Source: Proteus terrae (GTDB taxonomy: Bacteria; Pseudomonadota; Gammaproteobacteria; Enterobacterales; Enterobacteriaceae). From it: DNA of 64,000 bases. How positions within the stretch are numbered: the first letter of the stretch is position 1; every line of letters begins with the position of its first letter. Below are positions 1-11,134 of this stretch, piece by piece. The stretch covers positions 1 to 64,000 of the forward strand of contig NZ_PENS01000009.1 of assembly GCF_003144325.1 (NCBI RefSeq). Reading direction: 5' to 3'. The notes below the pieces were generated by a model. It made no database searches, was not told the DNA's origin, and saw only the letters and a program-made list of their open reading frames with translations. Both the position numbers and the translations under genes were made by a program.

Positions 1-49
1 GCAACATTCGCTGCCGTTTCCGGTCTTCTGCGTTGTTGCGAGGAGGTGC

Positions 50-77
50 ATTCTACATCTTCCTCATTTGGTGTCAA
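50..77 (-). promoter_or_regulatory. rRNA operon promoter P2
   Basis: A second minus-strand promoter with -35 TTGACA (72-77), 16 bp spacer and -10 TAGAAT (50-55) lies about 113 bp downstream of P1, the usual tandem P1/P2 arrangement of enterobacterial rRNA operons. The remaining bases to position 1 would be the rRNA leader. No protein gene is seen in 1-241. Confidence 0.85.
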
Positions 78-162
78 GCGTTTATTTTCAAGGCTTTTCA
101 CTTTTTTTCTTGGTTCTCTTGGCTAACTCACTTAGCGTGGTTTGCCGTGACAACGAGGGCGC

Positions 163-190
163 ATTATAGGGAGTTTTGTGAAGCTGGCAA
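163..190 (-). promoter_or_regulatory. rRNA operon promoter P1
   Basis: On the minus strand a -35 TTGCCA (185-190) is followed after 16 bp by -10 TATAAT (163-168) within AACTCCCTATAATGCGCC, closely resembling E. coli rrn P1 including the GC-rich discriminator. Upstream (about 191-215) runs of A on the minus strand look like an UP element. Transcription leaves the window to the left, so the 16S gene should lie just outside; in E. coli an rrn operon also follows murI. Confidence 0.88.
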
Positions 191-241
191 CACTTTTTTT
201 GAGTTTTTTTACTGACCGTTGAATTTTCAATCAAATTGCAC

Positions 242-1108
242 TTAAAGCGCCAGTTTTCTGAGCGATTCGAAGCCAAAACTCGCCAAAACAGGTTTTAGTA
301 ATTCGCTATTCTCATCTTCTTTTAAGCAATAAGCGAAGCTAATTTCATTTGAACCTTTTATTTTCGCTTGATTTACGACCAACCACGCAGTTCTTCGTGC
401 AATTGCAGCACCAGAATCGATAATTCGTGTGCCATCAGGTAAAACAGAAAGAAGTTCATCTGCTAATAAAGGGAAATGAGTACAACCTAATACCACTGTA
501 TCGGGGGGCTCTTTCATTTTTAACCAAGGTGTAAGAATTTTGCGAAGCTCATCTAAAGGAACCTCTTCACCATGAAGTTTTCTTTCTGCTAGTTCCACCA
601 GCTCAGCCGAACCTAAAGAGTGAACTTTGCAATCAGTTGCAAAACGCTCAATAAGTTCGTGAGTATAAGGACGTTTAACTGTTGCTCTGGTCGCTAATAA
701 TCCAACCACACCGTTACACGTTAATTTAGCCGCTGGCTTAATAGCTGGAACAACACCCACAATAGGGATCTCTGTAAACTTGGCACGTAAAGCAGGAAGG
801 CTTACTGTACTTGCTGTATTACAAGCAATAACAATAGTGGCGATATCATGTTTTTCAGCAACCGCGCTAACTATTCGAACAACACGGTCAATAATGAACT
901 CTTGTGATTTTTCACCGTAGGGGAATGCTTCATTATCGAAAACATAGATATAGTGAGCCTCCGGTAGTTTTTCACGGATCTCACGATAAACAGATAAACC
1001 GCCAACCCCTGAATCAAAAACTAATACAGTAGGGTTAGCGGTAGATAGTGCATCAGAAGTTGTAACTTCCTGTGAGGAAGTATTCTCGTCCTGGCGTGCG
1101 ATAGCCAT
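242..1108 (-). CDS. murI: Glutamate racemase
   Basis: Converts L-glutamate to D-glutamate for peptidoglycan precursors in the cytoplasm. The 288-residue product has FDSGVGG near residue 32 and the two catalytic cysteines in ACNTAST (Cys96) and [10 protein letters not shown] chose the ATG at 1108 because [10 protein letters not shown] aligns with E. coli MATKLQDGNT; an ATG at 1120 and a TTG at 1132 are also in frame. The start lies inside the 3' end of btuB (56 bp overlap), so the two are probably co-transcribed and translationally linked. Downstream lies the rRNA promoter region. Confidence 0.95.
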   Translation of the reverse strand: MAIARQDENTSSQEVTTSDALSTANPTVLVFDSGVGGLSVYREIREKLPEAHYIYVFDNEAFPYGEKSQEFIIDRVVRIVSAVAEKHDIATIVIACNTASTVSLPALRAKFTEIPIVGVVPAIKPAAKLTCNGVVGLLATRATVKRPYTHELIERFATDCKVHSLGSAELVELAERKLHGEEVPLDELRKILTPWLKMKEPPDTVVLGCTHFPLLADELLSVLPDGTRIIDSGAAIARRTAWLVVNQAKIKGSNEISFAYCLKEDENSELLKPVLASFGFESLRKLAL

Positions 1109-2927
1109 AAGCTGTCTCATAATCTTTATCAAACAGGTTGGCTATTCTACCACGAATTGAGAGATGTGATGTAATAGGATATGAAGCAGTTAGATCCCAA
1201 ATACTGACACCGCCTAAAGAAACAGGTTTAGCCGGATTTGTACCGAAATCTTTATCTGTACGCTGACCGATATAGTGATAAGTAATTCCCATATCCAATT
1301 TCTCAACTTGCCAATCAAGTTGATATTTCAGTTGTTGACGGGCACGACGATCAAGACGTTGATGCGTTTCTTTATTTCTTGCATCTATATATTGCAAGTT
1401 AAAGGTATGATGAAAAACCCAAGTATCCATTTCACCTGTAAATTCCACACCTTTAATTAACGCCTCTCCAATATTATGATTTTTCCATCCCTGAGTAGAA
1501 TCAGCTTGAATAAGATTACTAACATCATTTCTATATGCCGTTAATCGCCACGCTACAGGTCCCGTTAATCCTTCAAAGCCTCCTTCCCACTGTTTACTCT
1601 TTTCAGGTTGTAAGTCTGGATTACTTCCCCATTCACTATAAAGTTGCATCAGTGTCGGAGCTTTAAATGCTGTGCCATAACCACCAATCACACGATAACC
1701 ATCGACAAATTCCCAACCTAGGTTAGTTTGCCAAGTAGTATGCCAGCCATATTCTGAATGCTTATCAGAACGCACAGATGCTTCAGCTATAATTTCACCT
1801 AATTTCTGCTGTCCTGTTAGATATAAGCCAGTATTGTCGAAATGCTCTTTATTAGGAAATCCGTTAGAACCTGCTTTAATAGATTGACGCTGCCAATCAA
1901 CACCACCACCAATACTGCCATTCCCTAATAAAAGGTGATTTCCCCACTGCACATTATATTGTTCAGAGTTGGTAAAACGGCTTCCTTTACCATAGCGACC
2001 ATAACGAGGATCATAGTCATAATCTTTGGTGTAGTTATAGCTAGTATTTAAAGAAGAAGAATAGTTATCGTGATGAAATTTCACGCCACCATCATAGGTA
2101 CGGCTAAACAGTGCTCTTGTATCCGTTAAGGTTTTATTATAACTGTCATGATAAGCATCATAAGCAGTGCGATTATCAAAACCATAAGCGCGTGCATATA
2201 AAGAAACGTTATCGTTAATATCGTGATTAACCCCTAACCACAGTGACTTATTCATAAAGCCATCGCGATCAGGTTGTGGATATCCACCGGTATTTCCATT
2301 CGCCTCTACATCATAACCTTTGGTATAGAGATAACTACCTGCAGCCGTTAATGTCGTTTTATCCCCGACTTTCTGTTTTACAGAGCCATCATATTCTTGA
2401 TAACCATGAGAACCCATTGTGGCATTAAGCGTTCCTCCTTCTGTTTTTCTTTCTGTGAGGATATTAATCACACCGCCAATTGCATCTGAACCATAAACAG
2501 AAGAACGAGGCCCTCTTATATATTCAATACGTTGAACAAGAGAAAGGGGAATTTGGCTAATGTCGGAACTACCAGATACATTAGCCTGATTTAAACGCAC
2601 ACCATCCACTAAAATAAGAACATGACGAGATTCAGTCCCACGTACATAAATAGAGCTCACTTGCCCTATCCCGCCATTTTGCCCCACATCAATACCCGGC
2701 ATTCTGCGTAATACATCAATAACACTATTACTCTGCCAACGATCGATCTGTTCACGTTCAACAACAGTGATAGGCGCTAGAATAGAAGAGTTAGGCTCTT
2801 GAAAGCGATTCGCAGTCACACTTAATGTATCGCTGTTATTCGCAAACGCACCAAAACTGCTCACCATGACACTCAAAGCCACACTCGAAGCTATACTTGA
2901 AATAAAGAAAACTTTTTTATTATTCAT
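1053..2927 (-). CDS. btuB: TonB-dependent vitamin B12 outer-membrane receptor
   Basis: Outer-membrane beta-barrel that imports cobalamin using TonB energy. The 624-residue product starts at MNNKKVFF (ATG at 2927) and has a signal peptide ending at about AFA, a TonB box [10 protein letters not shown], a plug domain ([42 protein letters not shown]) and a C-terminal strand ending in Phe (LTGSYNF). Similarity to E. coli BtuB is visible throughout. A 5' extension to 2969 is open but runs into the leader and is unlikely to be translated. The gene is preceded by a cobalamin riboswitch and overlaps murI. Confidence 0.96.
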   Translation of the reverse strand: MNNKKVFFISSIASSVALSVMVSSFGAFANNSDTLSVTANRFQEPNSSILAPITVVEREQIDRWQSNSVIDVLRRMPGIDVGQNGGIGQVSSIYVRGTESRHVLILVDGVRLNQANVSGSSDISQIPLSLVQRIEYIRGPRSSVYGSDAIGGVINILTERKTEGGTLNATMGSHGYQEYDGSVKQKVGDKTTLTAAGSYLYTKGYDVEANGNTGGYPQPDRDGFMNKSLWLGVNHDINDNVSLYARAYGFDNRTAYDAYHDSYNKTLTDTRALFSRTYDGGVKFHHDNYSSSLNTSYNYTKDYDYDPRYGRYGKGSRFTNSEQYNVQWGNHLLLGNGSIGGGVDWQRQSIKAGSNGFPNKEHFDNTGLYLTGQQKLGEIIAEASVRSDKHSEYGWHTTWQTNLGWEFVDGYRVIGGYGTAFKAPTLMQLYSEWGSNPDLQPEKSKQWEGGFEGLTGPVAWRLTAYRNDVSNLIQADSTQGWKNHNIGEALIKGVEFTGEMDTWVFHHTFNLQYIDARNKETHQRLDRRARQQLKYQLDWQVEKLDMGITYHYIGQRTDKDFGTNPAKPVSLGGVSIWDLTASYPITSHLSIRGRIANLFDKDYETAYGYRTPGREYFLTGSYNF

Positions 2928-2999
2928 GAAAATCTGCATCCAACAGAATAAGTAGCAGGATGCCGCCAAAATTAAATAAAGCGCGTATTTAATTTAAGA

Positions 3000-3200
3000 T
3001 GCGACAGGTCTTCGGCAGGTCTTCGGACTCTAGGTTAAATAAACAATTTTGTGTATTTAAGATAATGACTTCCCACCGCACTTATTAAGATGCTTTGTAG
3101 TGTCTTTTATTATCCTTGATCCTATTACCGCTGCGCGTCAGTTCTGGCTTTGCACCAGATTCCCTTTTCACTCCTATAGGAGACCGAATAACTATGCTAC
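3000..3200 (-). promoter_or_regulatory. Cobalamin riboswitch in the btuB leader
   Basis: Read on the minus strand, the leader has the conserved core GGGAATCTGGTGCAAAGCC (about 3147-3167), then ACTGACGCGCAGCGGTAA, and a B12-box-like GTCCGAAGACCTGCC (3015-3029), in the order expected for AdoCbl riboswitches. The hairpin CTCCTATAGGAG near 3171-3182 may be part of the closing region. It ends about 75 nt before the btuB ATG, so control of translation start is likely. The 11-bp unit CAGGTCTTCGG is duplicated in tandem at 3005-3026, doubling part of the B12 box. Confidence 0.9.
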
Positions 3201-3315
3201 GATTTCAAATCCACTGAGTCCAGAAATTGAACATGAAGAATACTGGACATCTTCATGAGGATCTCTACAATTTCGCTCGCTTAACTTTATTACGGCCAAA
3301 AAAAGGCGAGATACC

Positions 3316-4413
3316 ATGCAGAATTCATTACCAACGCAAACATATCAGTCTCAACTGAATGAAAAAACACAACGTCTACAAACAATGATGGCTCCTTTTA
3401 ATGCGCCTGAAGCAGAGGTTTTTTCATCACCAGAACAGCATTATCGTATGCGTGCGGAATTCCGTATCTGGCATGAAGAAGATTCTCTCTATCATATTAT
3501 GTTTGACCAAGAGACTAAGCAGCGTATTCGTGTTGATCAATTTCCGGTTGCCAGCCAGCTTATTAATAAAATGATGGCAGCCCTGTTAGCAGAAATAAAA
3601 GATAAACCGACACTCAGAAAGAAACTGTTTCAGATTGATTATCTTTCTACGTTGAGTAATAAAATTATTGTCTCGCTGCTTTATCACAAGAAAATTGATG
3701 AAACTTGGCAACAAGAAGCAATGGCATTACGCCAATCATTAATTGCTCAAGGATTTGATGTGCAATTAATCGGTCGTGCATATAAAACAAAAATTATGCT
3801 CGATAACGATTTTATTGATGAAGTACTACCCGTTGCTGGCAAAGAGATGATTTATCGCCAAGTTGAAAATAGCTTCACGCAACCTAATGCACAGGTCAAT
3901 ATTAAGATGTTGGAATGGGCATTACAGGCAACGGAAAATGCAAAAGGCGATCTGCTTGAGCTGTATTGCGGTAATGGTAACTTTTCATTAGCGCTCGCGC
4001 GTAATTTTGATCGTGTACTAGCAACAGAAATTGCCAAGCCTTCTGTTTATGCCGCGCAATATAATATTGCAATGAACCATATTGATAATGTGAAGATTAT
4101 TCGCATGTCTGCAGAAGATTTTACTCAAGCAATGAATGGAGTAAGAGAATTTAAACGCCTAGAAGGGATTGATTTAACAGATTACCAGTGCGAAACCATT
4201 TTTGTTGACCCACCTCGTAGTGGTTTAGACGAGAAAACTGTAGAGTTGGTTAAAAGTTACCCTAGCATTTTATACATTTCTTGTAACCCAGAAACACTGT
4301 GTCATAATTTGGAAACGCTAATTAAAACACACAAAATCAGTAAATTAGCTTTATTCGATCAGTTCCCATATACCCATCACATGGAATGTGGCGTGTTATT
4401 AGAAAAAAGATAA
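3316..4413 (+). CDS. trmA: tRNA (uracil-54-C5)-methyltransferase
   Basis: SAM-dependent enzyme that makes ribothymidine (m5U54) in the T-loop of tRNAs. The 365-residue product is the usual length (E. coli 366). It shows the SAM-binding [16 protein letters not shown], the motif [10 protein letters not shown], and the nucleophilic Cys in YISCNPETL near residue 323. The N-terminal half matches TrmA rather than the larger Fe-S RlmD type, as no cysteine cluster is seen. It is divergent from btuB; AGGCGAG lies just upstream of the ATG. Confidence 0.96.
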   Translation: MQNSLPTQTYQSQLNEKTQRLQTMMAPFNAPEAEVFSSPEQHYRMRAEFRIWHEEDSLYHIMFDQETKQRIRVDQFPVASQLINKMMAALLAEIKDKPTLRKKLFQIDYLSTLSNKIIVSLLYHKKIDETWQQEAMALRQSLIAQGFDVQLIGRAYKTKIMLDNDFIDEVLPVAGKEMIYRQVENSFTQPNAQVNIKMLEWALQATENAKGDLLELYCGNGNFSLALARNFDRVLATEIAKPSVYAAQYNIAMNHIDNVKIIRMSAEDFTQAMNGVREFKRLEGIDLTDYQCETIFVDPPRSGLDEKTVELVKSYPSILYISCNPETLCHNLETLIKTHKISKLALFDQFPYTHHMECGVLLEKR

Positions 4414-4459
4414 CTGCTTATTTCACTCGTTATAGATAAAAAATCTACAATAGCACGAA

Positions 4460-4496
4460 TAAAAACAAAAACACCAGCAAGGTAACTTGCTGGTGT
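4460..4496 (-). terminator. Rho-independent terminator of fabR-yijD
   Basis: Perfect 11-bp stem ACACCAGCAAG / CTTGCTGGTGT (4471-4496, loop GTAA). On the minus strand it is followed by TTTTTGTTTTT, so it ends the fabR-yijD transcript. The + side lacks a good T run but the hairpin may also shape the trmA 3' end. Confidence 0.85.
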
Positions 4497-4536
4497 CAAA
4501 ATTTCGCTGTGTTTACAACAAAGAGATAAGTACAGA

Positions 4537-4941
4537 CTAGTACTGTTCTGCTTGTGATGCTCTTTCAGCTTCTTCTGCCTGTATACGTAGGCGTTGACGC
4601 TGTTTGAACTGACGATAAATCCACAACGCAACGATAACAATACACACTGAAGAGAAGAAATTTGAACCCCATTCAGGGTTAACGGTTCTGGTGTAAGCGT
4701 TATAACCGAACAAGCCTAATAAAAAGAATGAAAAAATCAGCTTAGGCATACCATCGGTCATAGGTTGATTTAAATAGCGCTGATATAAACAGTAAACAGC
4801 CAAGATTAAACTGATGAGTGGGAAAACCGACCACGTCTCAATAAATGAATTAAAAAAACTCGAATAAGTACCATGTAAAGCGACACCAATGACTGTGGCA
4901 AGTAATAGCGTGCTTTTTTCACAGCGATTTTGTTCCATCAT
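4537..4941 (-). CDS. yijD: YijD family inner-membrane protein
   Basis: Small integral membrane protein of unknown function found next to fabR in enterobacteria. The 134-residue product has about four hydrophobic segments (roughly 12-28, 36-54, 66-82, 92-110) and a charged, Glu/Arg-rich C-terminal tail ([22 protein letters not shown]). The start overlaps the fabR stop (ATGA at 4938-4941). A second ATG three bases later has the better spacing to AGGAG and may be the real start. Co-transcribed with fabR. Confidence 0.85.
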   Translation of the reverse strand: MMEQNRCEKSTLLLATVIGVALHGTYSSFFNSFIETWSVFPLISLILAVYCLYQRYLNQPMTDGMPKLIFSFFLLGLFGYNAYTRTVNPEWGSNFFSSVCIVIVALWIYRQFKQRQRLRIQAEEAERASQAEQY

Positions 4942-5624
4942 TTGTCTCCTTTCTGATGCGTTTTTTTCTTTATCTCTGGGTTATCTTGTAGAGGTATTTG
5001 CGTTTCTTGCTCACGTCGATACCAATAATAGGCACCTTTAGCAATCATTCGCAGTTGTATAACTAATCTTTCTTCTAATTGTTGACGCTTTTCAATATCG
5101 ATATCCAGTGCTTCTGCGCCTGCACTAAATACAATAGTGACCATTGCTTCAGATTGCATTTCTGTAAAATAACGTGGCATATGGCTTTCTTGCTCAAGAT
5201 AGTCTGCCAGTTCTGCAATAAAATGTTGGATCTCTCGTGCGACTGCGGCACGAAATTCCGCCGAAGTCCCAGAACGCTCACGTAATAATAATCGAAACGC
5301 ATTAGGATTATTACCAATGAATTCCATAAAAGTAGCTACTGATGTTCTAATAACACTGCCACCTTTCGCAATACGTTGACGTGCTTGGCGCATTAATTGA
5401 CGTAACATCAATCCACTTTCATCAACCATCGTGAGTCCTAGTTCATCAACATCTTTAAAATGACGATAAAATGAGGTAGGTGCAATACCAGCTTCTCTAG
5501 CCACTTCTCGCAAACTTAGGCTTGTAAAGCTACGCTCGGCACTGAGTTGGCTAAAAGCAGCTTCAATTAAAGAGCGACGGGTTTTTTCTTTTTGTTTAGC
5601 TCTGATGCCAATATTATTACTCAC
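4938..5624 (-). CDS. fabR: TetR-family repressor of unsaturated fatty-acid synthesis
   Basis: Represses fabA and fabB in response to unsaturated acyl thioesters. The N-terminal TetR helix-turn-helix [27 protein letters not shown] is almost identical to E. coli FabR, and the ligand domain ([32 protein letters not shown]) also matches. I chose the GTG at 5624 ([17 protein letters not shown]), preceded by AGGA, because the family begins at MGVRAQQKEK. An upstream start at 5699 would add 25 residues with no family counterpart. Operon with yijD; divergent from sthA. Confidence 0.93.
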   Translation of the reverse strand: MSNNIGIRAKQKEKTRRSLIEAAFSQLSAERSFTSLSLREVAREAGIAPTSFYRHFKDVDELGLTMVDESGLMLRQLMRQARQRIAKGGSVIRTSVATFMEFIGNNPNAFRLLLRERSGTSAEFRAAVAREIQHFIAELADYLEQESHMPRYFTEMQSEAMVTIVFSAGAEALDIDIEKRQQLEERLVIQLRMIAKGAYYWYRREQETQIPLQDNPEIKKKTHQKGDK

Positions 5625-5823
5625 GGAAATCCTGATAATCCTAATTTGGTTTATACCCAATATATCAAACTTTGTTAAAAAAGCAGTGCGTACAATCATC
5701 TCTCAAGGCACATTCTCATAAAAACTCAACAAAGTGTGACTAATGCCCTTAATGTCAATTGGGCTATTATTCATTCTAATGTTAATATAGCGTTGTCGGT
5801 TTGTATAAAACAGGTCTCTTCCT

Positions 5824-7221
5824 ATGCAACATTCTCATTTCGATGCAATTGTGATCGGTTCAGGTCCTGGTGGTGAAGGCGCGGCCATGGGGCTTGTTAA
5901 ACAAGGAAAGCGCGTCGCAGTTATAGAACGTTATAACAAAGTCGGTGGCGGCTGTACTCACTGGGGAACTATTCCTTCAAAAGCCCTACGTCACGCAGTA
6001 AGTCGTATTATCGAATTTAATCAAAACCCGCTTTACAGTGACCAATCTCGTCTGATTAACTCCTCTTTCTCTCAAATACTTCGCCAAGCCAGTACCGTAA
6101 TTAGTCAGCAGACTAAAATGCGTCAAGGTTTCTACGAGCGTAATAACTGTACAATGTATTCGGGCGAAGCGGCATTTATTGATGAGCACAGGATCAGCGT
6201 GCGTTATCCTGATGGTACTTGCGATATTCTTTCAGCAGATAACTTTATTATTGCAACAGGCTCGCGTCCTTATTGCCCGCCAGATGTCGATTTCTCTCAT
6301 TCTCGTATTTATAACAGTGACACTATTCTCGATTTAGAGCATGAACCTCACCATGTCATTATTTATGGTGCTGGTGTCATTGGTTGTGAATATGCCTCTA
6401 TTTTTAGAGGATTAAGAGTAAAAGTAGACTTAATTAATACTCGTGATCATCTATTGTCTTTCCTTGATCAAGAGATGTCTGATGCACTTTCTTATCACTT
6501 CTGGAATAACGGCATTGTTATTCGTCATAATGAAGAATACGAAAGCATTGAAGGTGTCGATGATGGTGTGATTGTTCACTTAAAATCAGGTAAAAAAGTC
6601 AAAGCAGATTGCCTACTTTATGCGAATGGTCGAACAGGAAATACAGACACTCTAGGCTTAGAAAACGTCGGTATTAAAACAGATAGTCGTGGGCTCGTTT
6701 CTGTTAATGCCCACTACCAAACCAGTTGTGAACACATTTATGCCGTAGGTGATGTTATTGGTTATCCAAGCCTAGCTTCAGCCGCTTATGATCAAGGCCG
6801 AATTGCGGCTTTAGCAATCACAACTGGAAAATCAGAAACACATTTAATTGAAGATATTCCAACGGGGATCTACACCATTCCTGAAATTAGTTCTGTTGGT
6901 AAAACAGAGCAACAACTCACTGCAATGAAAATCCCTTATGAAGTGGGTCGAGCTCAATTTAAACATCTAGCAAGAGCACAAATAGCAGGTATGAATGTGG
7001 GGAGTTTGAAAATTCTCTTCCACCGTGAAACCAAGCAGATTTTAGGTATTCACTGTTTCGGTGAGCGTGCAGCAGAAATTATTCATATCGGCCAAGCAAT
7101 TATGGAGCAAAAAGGTGAAGGCAATACTATCGAGTATTTCGTTAATACCACCTTCAACTATCCAACAATGGCAGAAGCCTACCGAGTTGCTGCACTTAAT
7201 GGTTTAAACCGCTTATTTTAA
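5824..7221 (+). CDS. sthA: Soluble pyridine nucleotide transhydrogenase
   Basis: FAD enzyme that transfers hydride between NADPH and NAD+ in the cytoplasm, consuming excess NADPH. The 465-residue product has the FAD motif [10 protein letters not shown] (13-22), an NAD-binding [13 protein letters not shown], and the C-terminal dimerisation domain of the pyridine nucleotide-disulfide oxidoreductases. The redox-disulfide site reads [14 protein letters not shown]: the first Cys is kept but the second is Thr, as in E. coli SthA, which separates it from lipoamide dehydrogenase. Its stop overlaps the convergent oxyR by 9 bp. Confidence 0.96.
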   Translation: MQHSHFDAIVIGSGPGGEGAAMGLVKQGKRVAVIERYNKVGGGCTHWGTIPSKALRHAVSRIIEFNQNPLYSDQSRLINSSFSQILRQASTVISQQTKMRQGFYERNNCTMYSGEAAFIDEHRISVRYPDGTCDILSADNFIIATGSRPYCPPDVDFSHSRIYNSDTILDLEHEPHHVIIYGAGVIGCEYASIFRGLRVKVDLINTRDHLLSFLDQEMSDALSYHFWNNGIVIRHNEEYESIEGVDDGVIVHLKSGKKVKADCLLYANGRTGNTDTLGLENVGIKTDSRGLVSVNAHYQTSCEHIYAVGDVIGYPSLASAAYDQGRIAALAITTGKSETHLIEDIPTGIYTIPEISSVGKTEQQLTAMKIPYEVGRAQFKHLARAQIAGMNVGSLKILFHRETKQILGIHCFGERAAEIIHIGQAIMEQKGEGNTIEYFVNTTFNYPTMAEAYRVAALNGLNRLF

Positions 7222-8130
7222 TGCGTTTTGTTTTTCTGCATAAAATGCGGTCATATGTTCACGGATTGTCTCCGCTAACTGTTCATAACGATTACGCAAA
7301 GGCGATCCGGGACGATAAACCAAAATAATAGAACGTGATGGATTTGGATCAGTACATTCTAGATAACAAACCCCATCACGTTTTTGTTCTTGAGGTACAG
7401 ATAAATCAGGTAATAACGTTATTCCACTACCAGCAGCGACCATATTACGCAAAGTCTCTAAACTCGTTGCTCTAAAATGCGTATCTTCTTTCGCGCCCGC
7501 TTGGAAGCAAAAACCTAACGCTTGATCGCGTAAACAGTGTCCATCTTCTAACATTAATAAACGCTGACCCGCTAAGTCGCCCATCGGCACAGACTCGCGT
7601 TCATGCCAAGGATGACCTTCATAAATCGCTAACTTCATTGGCTCTTCAAATAGAGGCACTTCAATAAATGGCGCACTCTCTTTTACCATTGCTAAAATTG
7701 CACAATCGAGTTTTCCGCTATCTAACTGAGCTAATAAGCTATGAGTTTGTGCTTCATGAAGATACATCTCTAACTTAGGGTAGTTTTTATGTAATTCAGG
7801 AATGATGTGGGGCAATAAATAAGGGCCAACAGTAGGAATAAGCCCAATATGTAAAGGCCCTGCCATACTTTCGCCTTGCAATGAAGCCATTTCTTGTAGC
7901 ACTTTGACTTCACGTAAAACGGTTTTCGCTTGATCCACCAGCAACAAACCTTGTTGAGTAAACAGAACCTTACGGCTAGTTCTTTCAAGCAACATCACAC
8001 CAAGTTCATCTTCAAGTTTACGAATTTGACCACTTAATGTTGGCTGACTCACATGGCAAGAATCTGCCGCACGACGAAAATGTTTATGCTCAGCTAGAGC
8101 CACCAGATATTCCAAGTCACGGATATTCAT
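7213..8130 (-). CDS. oxyR: Hydrogen-peroxide-sensing LysR regulator
   Basis: LysR activator of peroxide defence genes, activated by formation of an intramolecular disulfide. Starting at [18 protein letters not shown] (ATG at 8130) it is 305 residues, the E. coli length. The HTH is at about residues 17-37 ([23 protein letters not shown]), and both redox cysteines are in [12 protein letters not shown] (about Cys199 and Cys208). The open frame extends four codons upstream (MGSA), but the family start is preferred. Tail-to-tail with sthA, 9 bp overlap. A candidate autoregulatory OxyR site lies just upstream. Confidence 0.96.
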   Translation of the reverse strand: MNIRDLEYLVALAEHKHFRRAADSCHVSQPTLSGQIRKLEDELGVMLLERTSRKVLFTQQGLLLVDQAKTVLREVKVLQEMASLQGESMAGPLHIGLIPTVGPYLLPHIIPELHKNYPKLEMYLHEAQTHSLLAQLDSGKLDCAILAMVKESAPFIEVPLFEEPMKLAIYEGHPWHERESVPMGDLAGQRLLMLEDGHCLRDQALGFCFQAGAKEDTHFRATSLETLRNMVAAGSGITLLPDLSVPQEQKRDGVCYLECTDPNPSRSIILVYRPGSPLRNRYEQLAETIREHMTAFYAEKQNALK

Positions 8131-8153
8131 TGCAGATCCCATATTTATTGCTG

Positions 8154-8190
8154 ATAGTTAATGTCTATAGATAATATAGTAACTGATAAA
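8154..8190. promoter_or_regulatory. Candidate OxyR autoregulatory site
   Basis: The spacing ATAG-N7-CTAT-N7-ATAG is met exactly at 8154-8157, 8165-8168 and 8176-8179, three of the four quarter elements of the OxyR consensus; the fourth is degenerate. It lies 24-60 bp upstream of the oxyR ATG, where OxyR represses its own promoter in E. coli. I see no recognisable oxyS sRNA in 8131-8390. Confidence 0.6.
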
Positions 8191-8321
8191 TTTTTCTATC
8201 AGTCGAATGTTATTCTGTCTCTCTTTTTCAAAATTTTTTGAATAAACAACTCAAACAAAACTAATTACTTCATACTGTAAAAAATTCAAGATGAATATAG
8301 ATATTATCGGCAATTTAAAAT

Positions 8322-8354
8322 AAAAGAACAGAGTGATATTCACTCTGTTCTTTT
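8322..8354 (-). terminator. Terminator after argH (bidirectional)
   Basis: Near-perfect hairpin with GAACAGAGTGA / TCACTCTGTTC arms (8326-8336 and 8340-8350, loop TAT) flanked by A4 and T6. It lies about 40 nt past the argH stop and ends the argCBGH transcript on the minus strand; a T run also exists on the + side. Confidence 0.92.
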
Positions 8355-8390
8355 TTAATAACAATAAGTTGTATCAGATAAACTCTTTTC

Positions 8391-9773
8391 TTATTTATTC
8401 ATATCTAAAACTTCTTTGGCTTTTGCTATCGCATAAGCCACCTGTTTTTGAGAAACACCACCTTTTGCAAGGCGTTTATCTAAGCAAGATTGAAGCGATA
8501 AAATATCGTACACATCAATCATGATTTTACTGTTAAACATCTGTAATTCAGAAAGAGGGAGCTCTTCAATCGCTTTACCTTGCTCAATGGCGCAAACAAC
8601 CACTTCACCCACAATATGGTGAGCTTCACGAAATGGCACACCTTTAGCAACAAGATAATCTGCCAGTTCAGTGGCATTCGCATAACCTTGTTTAGCCGCT
8701 TCTTCACAACGAGAACGACGGATTTGGATCCCATCAAGAACAAGAGTTGCCATATGCAAACAATCAGACCATGTATCGATGGCGTCAAATAGGCCTTCTT
8801 TATCTTCTTGCATATCTTTATTGTAAGCGAGAGGCAAGCCTTTTAAGGTCATCATCATGCCAGTTAATGCGCCTTGTACTCGTCCACATTTTCCACGGAT
8901 AAGCTCCAGCGCATCTGGGTTTTTCTTTTGTGGCATTAATGATGAGCCAGAAGTCACTTTGTCTGATAATTCAATAAAGCCCGCTTCACCACTATTAAAG
9001 AAAATAAGATCTTCTGCAAAACGAGATAAATGCACCATACCAATAGCCGCAGAGGATAATAGCTCTAAGACATGATCACGATCGGATACGCTATCTAAGC
9101 TATTATTGGTTGCACTCGCAAAACCTAACCATTCCGCTAATTGTTCACGATCGATATCATAAGCCGTTCCGGCTAAAGCGCCACAACCTAATGGGCTGAC
9201 ATCTAAACGTTTTAATGCATCAGCTAAACGGCTTTCATCTCTGGCTAGCATTTCATTGTATGCTAAACACCAATGTGCAAAAGTGACTGGCTGAGCGCGC
9301 TGTAGATGGGTATAACCCGGCATCACAGCATTTTGATTTTGTTCTGCGGTGATAACTAAAGCTTTTTGTAGCTCAACAATCGCTTGGCGAAGATGAATGA
9401 CTTCTTCTTTACACCATAGCTTTAAGTCTGTTGCGACCTGATCATTACGGCTGCGGCCTGTATGTAATTTTTTACCTAAATCGCCCACTTTGGCAATAAG
9501 CTTACTTTCAACCCAGCTATGAATGTCTTCAGCATCACTTTGCAAGATAGACTGCGGGTTTGCCGTTACTTCTTCTGATAATTCATTTAATGCTTGCTCA
9601 AGTTGAGCTTGTTCATCTTGCGACAATACGCCAACTGTGACTAACGCTTTAGACCAAGCTACTGAGCCAAAGATATCCTGTTGTGCCAGTCGAAAATCAA
9701 ACCGCAGTGAATCATTGAATTGTTTAAACCGTTGATCAGCTTCCTGACTAAAACGTCCACCCCAGAGTGCCAT
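8391..9773 (-). CDS. argH: Argininosuccinate lyase
   Basis: Last step of arginine synthesis: argininosuccinate to arginine plus fumarate. The 460-residue product carries the fumarase/aspartase signature [20 protein letters not shown] with the mobile catalytic Ser, the conserved [16 protein letters not shown], and the HTHLQRAQP-like [16 protein letters not shown] with the catalytic His. ATG at 9773, with a purine-rich AGGAAG just upstream. It is the last gene of argCBGH, 77 bp after argG, with a hairpin in between. Confidence 0.97.
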   Translation of the reverse strand: MALWGGRFSQEADQRFKQFNDSLRFDFRLAQQDIFGSVAWSKALVTVGVLSQDEQAQLEQALNELSEEVTANPQSILQSDAEDIHSWVESKLIAKVGDLGKKLHTGRSRNDQVATDLKLWCKEEVIHLRQAIVELQKALVITAEQNQNAVMPGYTHLQRAQPVTFAHWCLAYNEMLARDESRLADALKRLDVSPLGCGALAGTAYDIDREQLAEWLGFASATNNSLDSVSDRDHVLELLSSAAIGMVHLSRFAEDLIFFNSGEAGFIELSDKVTSGSSLMPQKKNPDALELIRGKCGRVQGALTGMMMTLKGLPLAYNKDMQEDKEGLFDAIDTWSDCLHMATLVLDGIQIRRSRCEEAAKQGYANATELADYLVAKGVPFREAHHIVGEVVVCAIEQGKAIEELPLSELQMFNSKIMIDVYDILSLQSCLDKRLAKGGVSQKQVAYAIAKAKEVLDMNK

Positions 9774-9802
9774 AATCGCTTCCTGTATTTATTCTGTGTA
9801 AT

Positions 9803-9839
9803 AAAAAAGAGTGAGAGTGATGCTTGTTAGCACCACTCT
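9803..9839 (-). terminator. Intercistronic hairpin between argG and argH
   Basis: Imperfect hairpin: AGAGTG (9834-9839 on the minus strand) and CACTCT (9814-9819), with an inner TGCT/AGCA stem and loop AACA. On the minus strand it is followed by CACTC and T6 (9803-9808). It could act as a partial terminator or an mRNA-stability element lowering argH relative to argG. This is inference from sequence shape. Confidence 0.4.
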
Positions 9840-9850
9840 ATTGCTTTGCG

Positions 9851-11059
9851 TTATTTCTTGCTCAGTGCACGAATACGTGATGGCAGGGAATATAAACGGA
9901 TAAAGCCTTCAGCATGGCTGTGATCGTAAACTTCATCTTCACCAAAGGTTGCAAACTCTTCAGAGTACAGGCTGTTGTCTGATTTCTTCTGAATAGCATT
10001 CACATGCCCTTTATAGAGCTCTAAAACCACTTCACCATTCACATCTTTTGCCAGTGATTCAGCAGCAGCTTGTAGTGAAGCACGAATTGGCGTAAACCAA
10101 CGTCCATCATAAGCGACATAAGACATCTCTAAGCCTAATTGCTGACGCCATTTAAATGCATCTCTATCAAGAACAAGTTGCTCAACACCACGCAGAGCAG
10201 CCATCATGATAGTGCCCCCCGGGGTTTCGTAGCAGCCACGAGATTTCATTCCCACTAAACGGTTTTCAACAATATCAATACGTCCGATACCGTGTTTAAC
10301 ACCTAATGTATTTAGGGTATCTAAACATTCAAAAGGTGATTGTGTTTTACCGTTTACTGCGACAACTTCACCCGCTTTAACTGTAACTGTGACTAATTCT
10401 GGCGTTTCTGGTGCTTTCTTAGGATCAACGGTCCATGCCCAGCAATCTTCATTTGAAGCATTCCATGGGCTCTCTAATACGCCACCTTCTGTTGAAATAT
10501 GCCATGCATTTTCATCACGGCTATAAATTTTCTCAAGAGTTGCTGTTGTTGGGATATTACGAACTTTTAGATAATCTAACAACGCTTCACGAGAACGTAA
10601 ATCCCACTCTCTCCAAGGAGCAACCACTTTAAGTTGTGGAGCAAGTGCCGCATAAGTACTTTCAAAACGAACCTGATCGTTACCTTTACCCGTTGCACCA
10701 TGAGCAACAGCATCAGCACCTAATTTTAATGCGAGTTCAACTTGTGCTTTAGCGATAACAGGACGTGCCATTGAAGTACCTAATAAATAGCTACCTTCAT
10801 ATAAAGCACCTGTTTTTAATACAGGATAGACATAATCTTTGATAAACTCTTCACGTAAATCAACGACATAACACTCTGAAGCACCTGAAGCTAATGCTTT
10901 TTGTTCTACGCCCACTAAATCATCACGGCTTTGACCAACATCAGCAACAAAAGCGACAACCTCACAGTTATCATAATGCTCTTTTAGCCAAGGAATGATT
11001 GCCGATGTATCCAATCCGCCAGAGTATGCCAATACGATTTTCTTAATACCTTTAGTCAT
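9851..11059 (-). CDS. argG: Argininosuccinate synthase
   Basis: ATP-dependent ligation of citrulline and aspartate in arginine synthesis. The product is 402 residues from the ATG at 11059 (AAGG eight bases upstream); a TTG at 11074 is also open. N-terminal PP-loop [18 protein letters not shown], then [13 protein letters not shown] for citrulline/aspartate binding, and [12 protein letters not shown]. The length and sequence fit the short bacterial type, rather than the 447-residue E. coli ArgG. Its position inside argCBGH is as in Vibrio and Photorhabdus, whereas E. coli argG is unlinked. Confidence 0.96.
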   Translation of the reverse strand: MTKGIKKIVLAYSGGLDTSAIIPWLKEHYDNCEVVAFVADVGQSRDDLVGVEQKALASGASECYVVDLREEFIKDYVYPVLKTGALYEGSYLLGTSMARPVIAKAQVELALKLGADAVAHGATGKGNDQVRFESTYAALAPQLKVVAPWREWDLRSREALLDYLKVRNIPTTATLEKIYSRDENAWHISTEGGVLESPWNASNEDCWAWTVDPKKAPETPELVTVTVKAGEVVAVNGKTQSPFECLDTLNTLGVKHGIGRIDIVENRLVGMKSRGCYETPGGTIMMAALRGVEQLVLDRDAFKWRQQLGLEMSYVAYDGRWFTPIRASLQAAAESLAKDVNGEVVLELYKGHVNAIQKKSDNSLYSEEFATFGEDEVYDHSHAEGFIRLYSLPSRIRALSKK

Positions 11060-11134
11060 AGTGATAACCTTCAATTCCCAATTTGTTTAAATTCTGCCAA
11101 CTACCAAATAGCGATAAGATTTCTAGAGTGATTT

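Noticed and set aside
5625-5699. N-terminal extension of fabR
   Set aside because: The extra residues have no counterpart in FabR, while the GTG at 5624 has AGGA upstream and fits the family start.
8131-8390. Possible oxyS sRNA next to oxyR
   Set aside because: I compared the gap with the E. coli OxyS sequence as remembered and found no similarity; only the OxyR-like site and the argH terminator are present.
8580-9075. 70- and 72-codon frames on the + strand inside argH
   Set aside because: Antisense shadows of argH; composition follows the argH codons.
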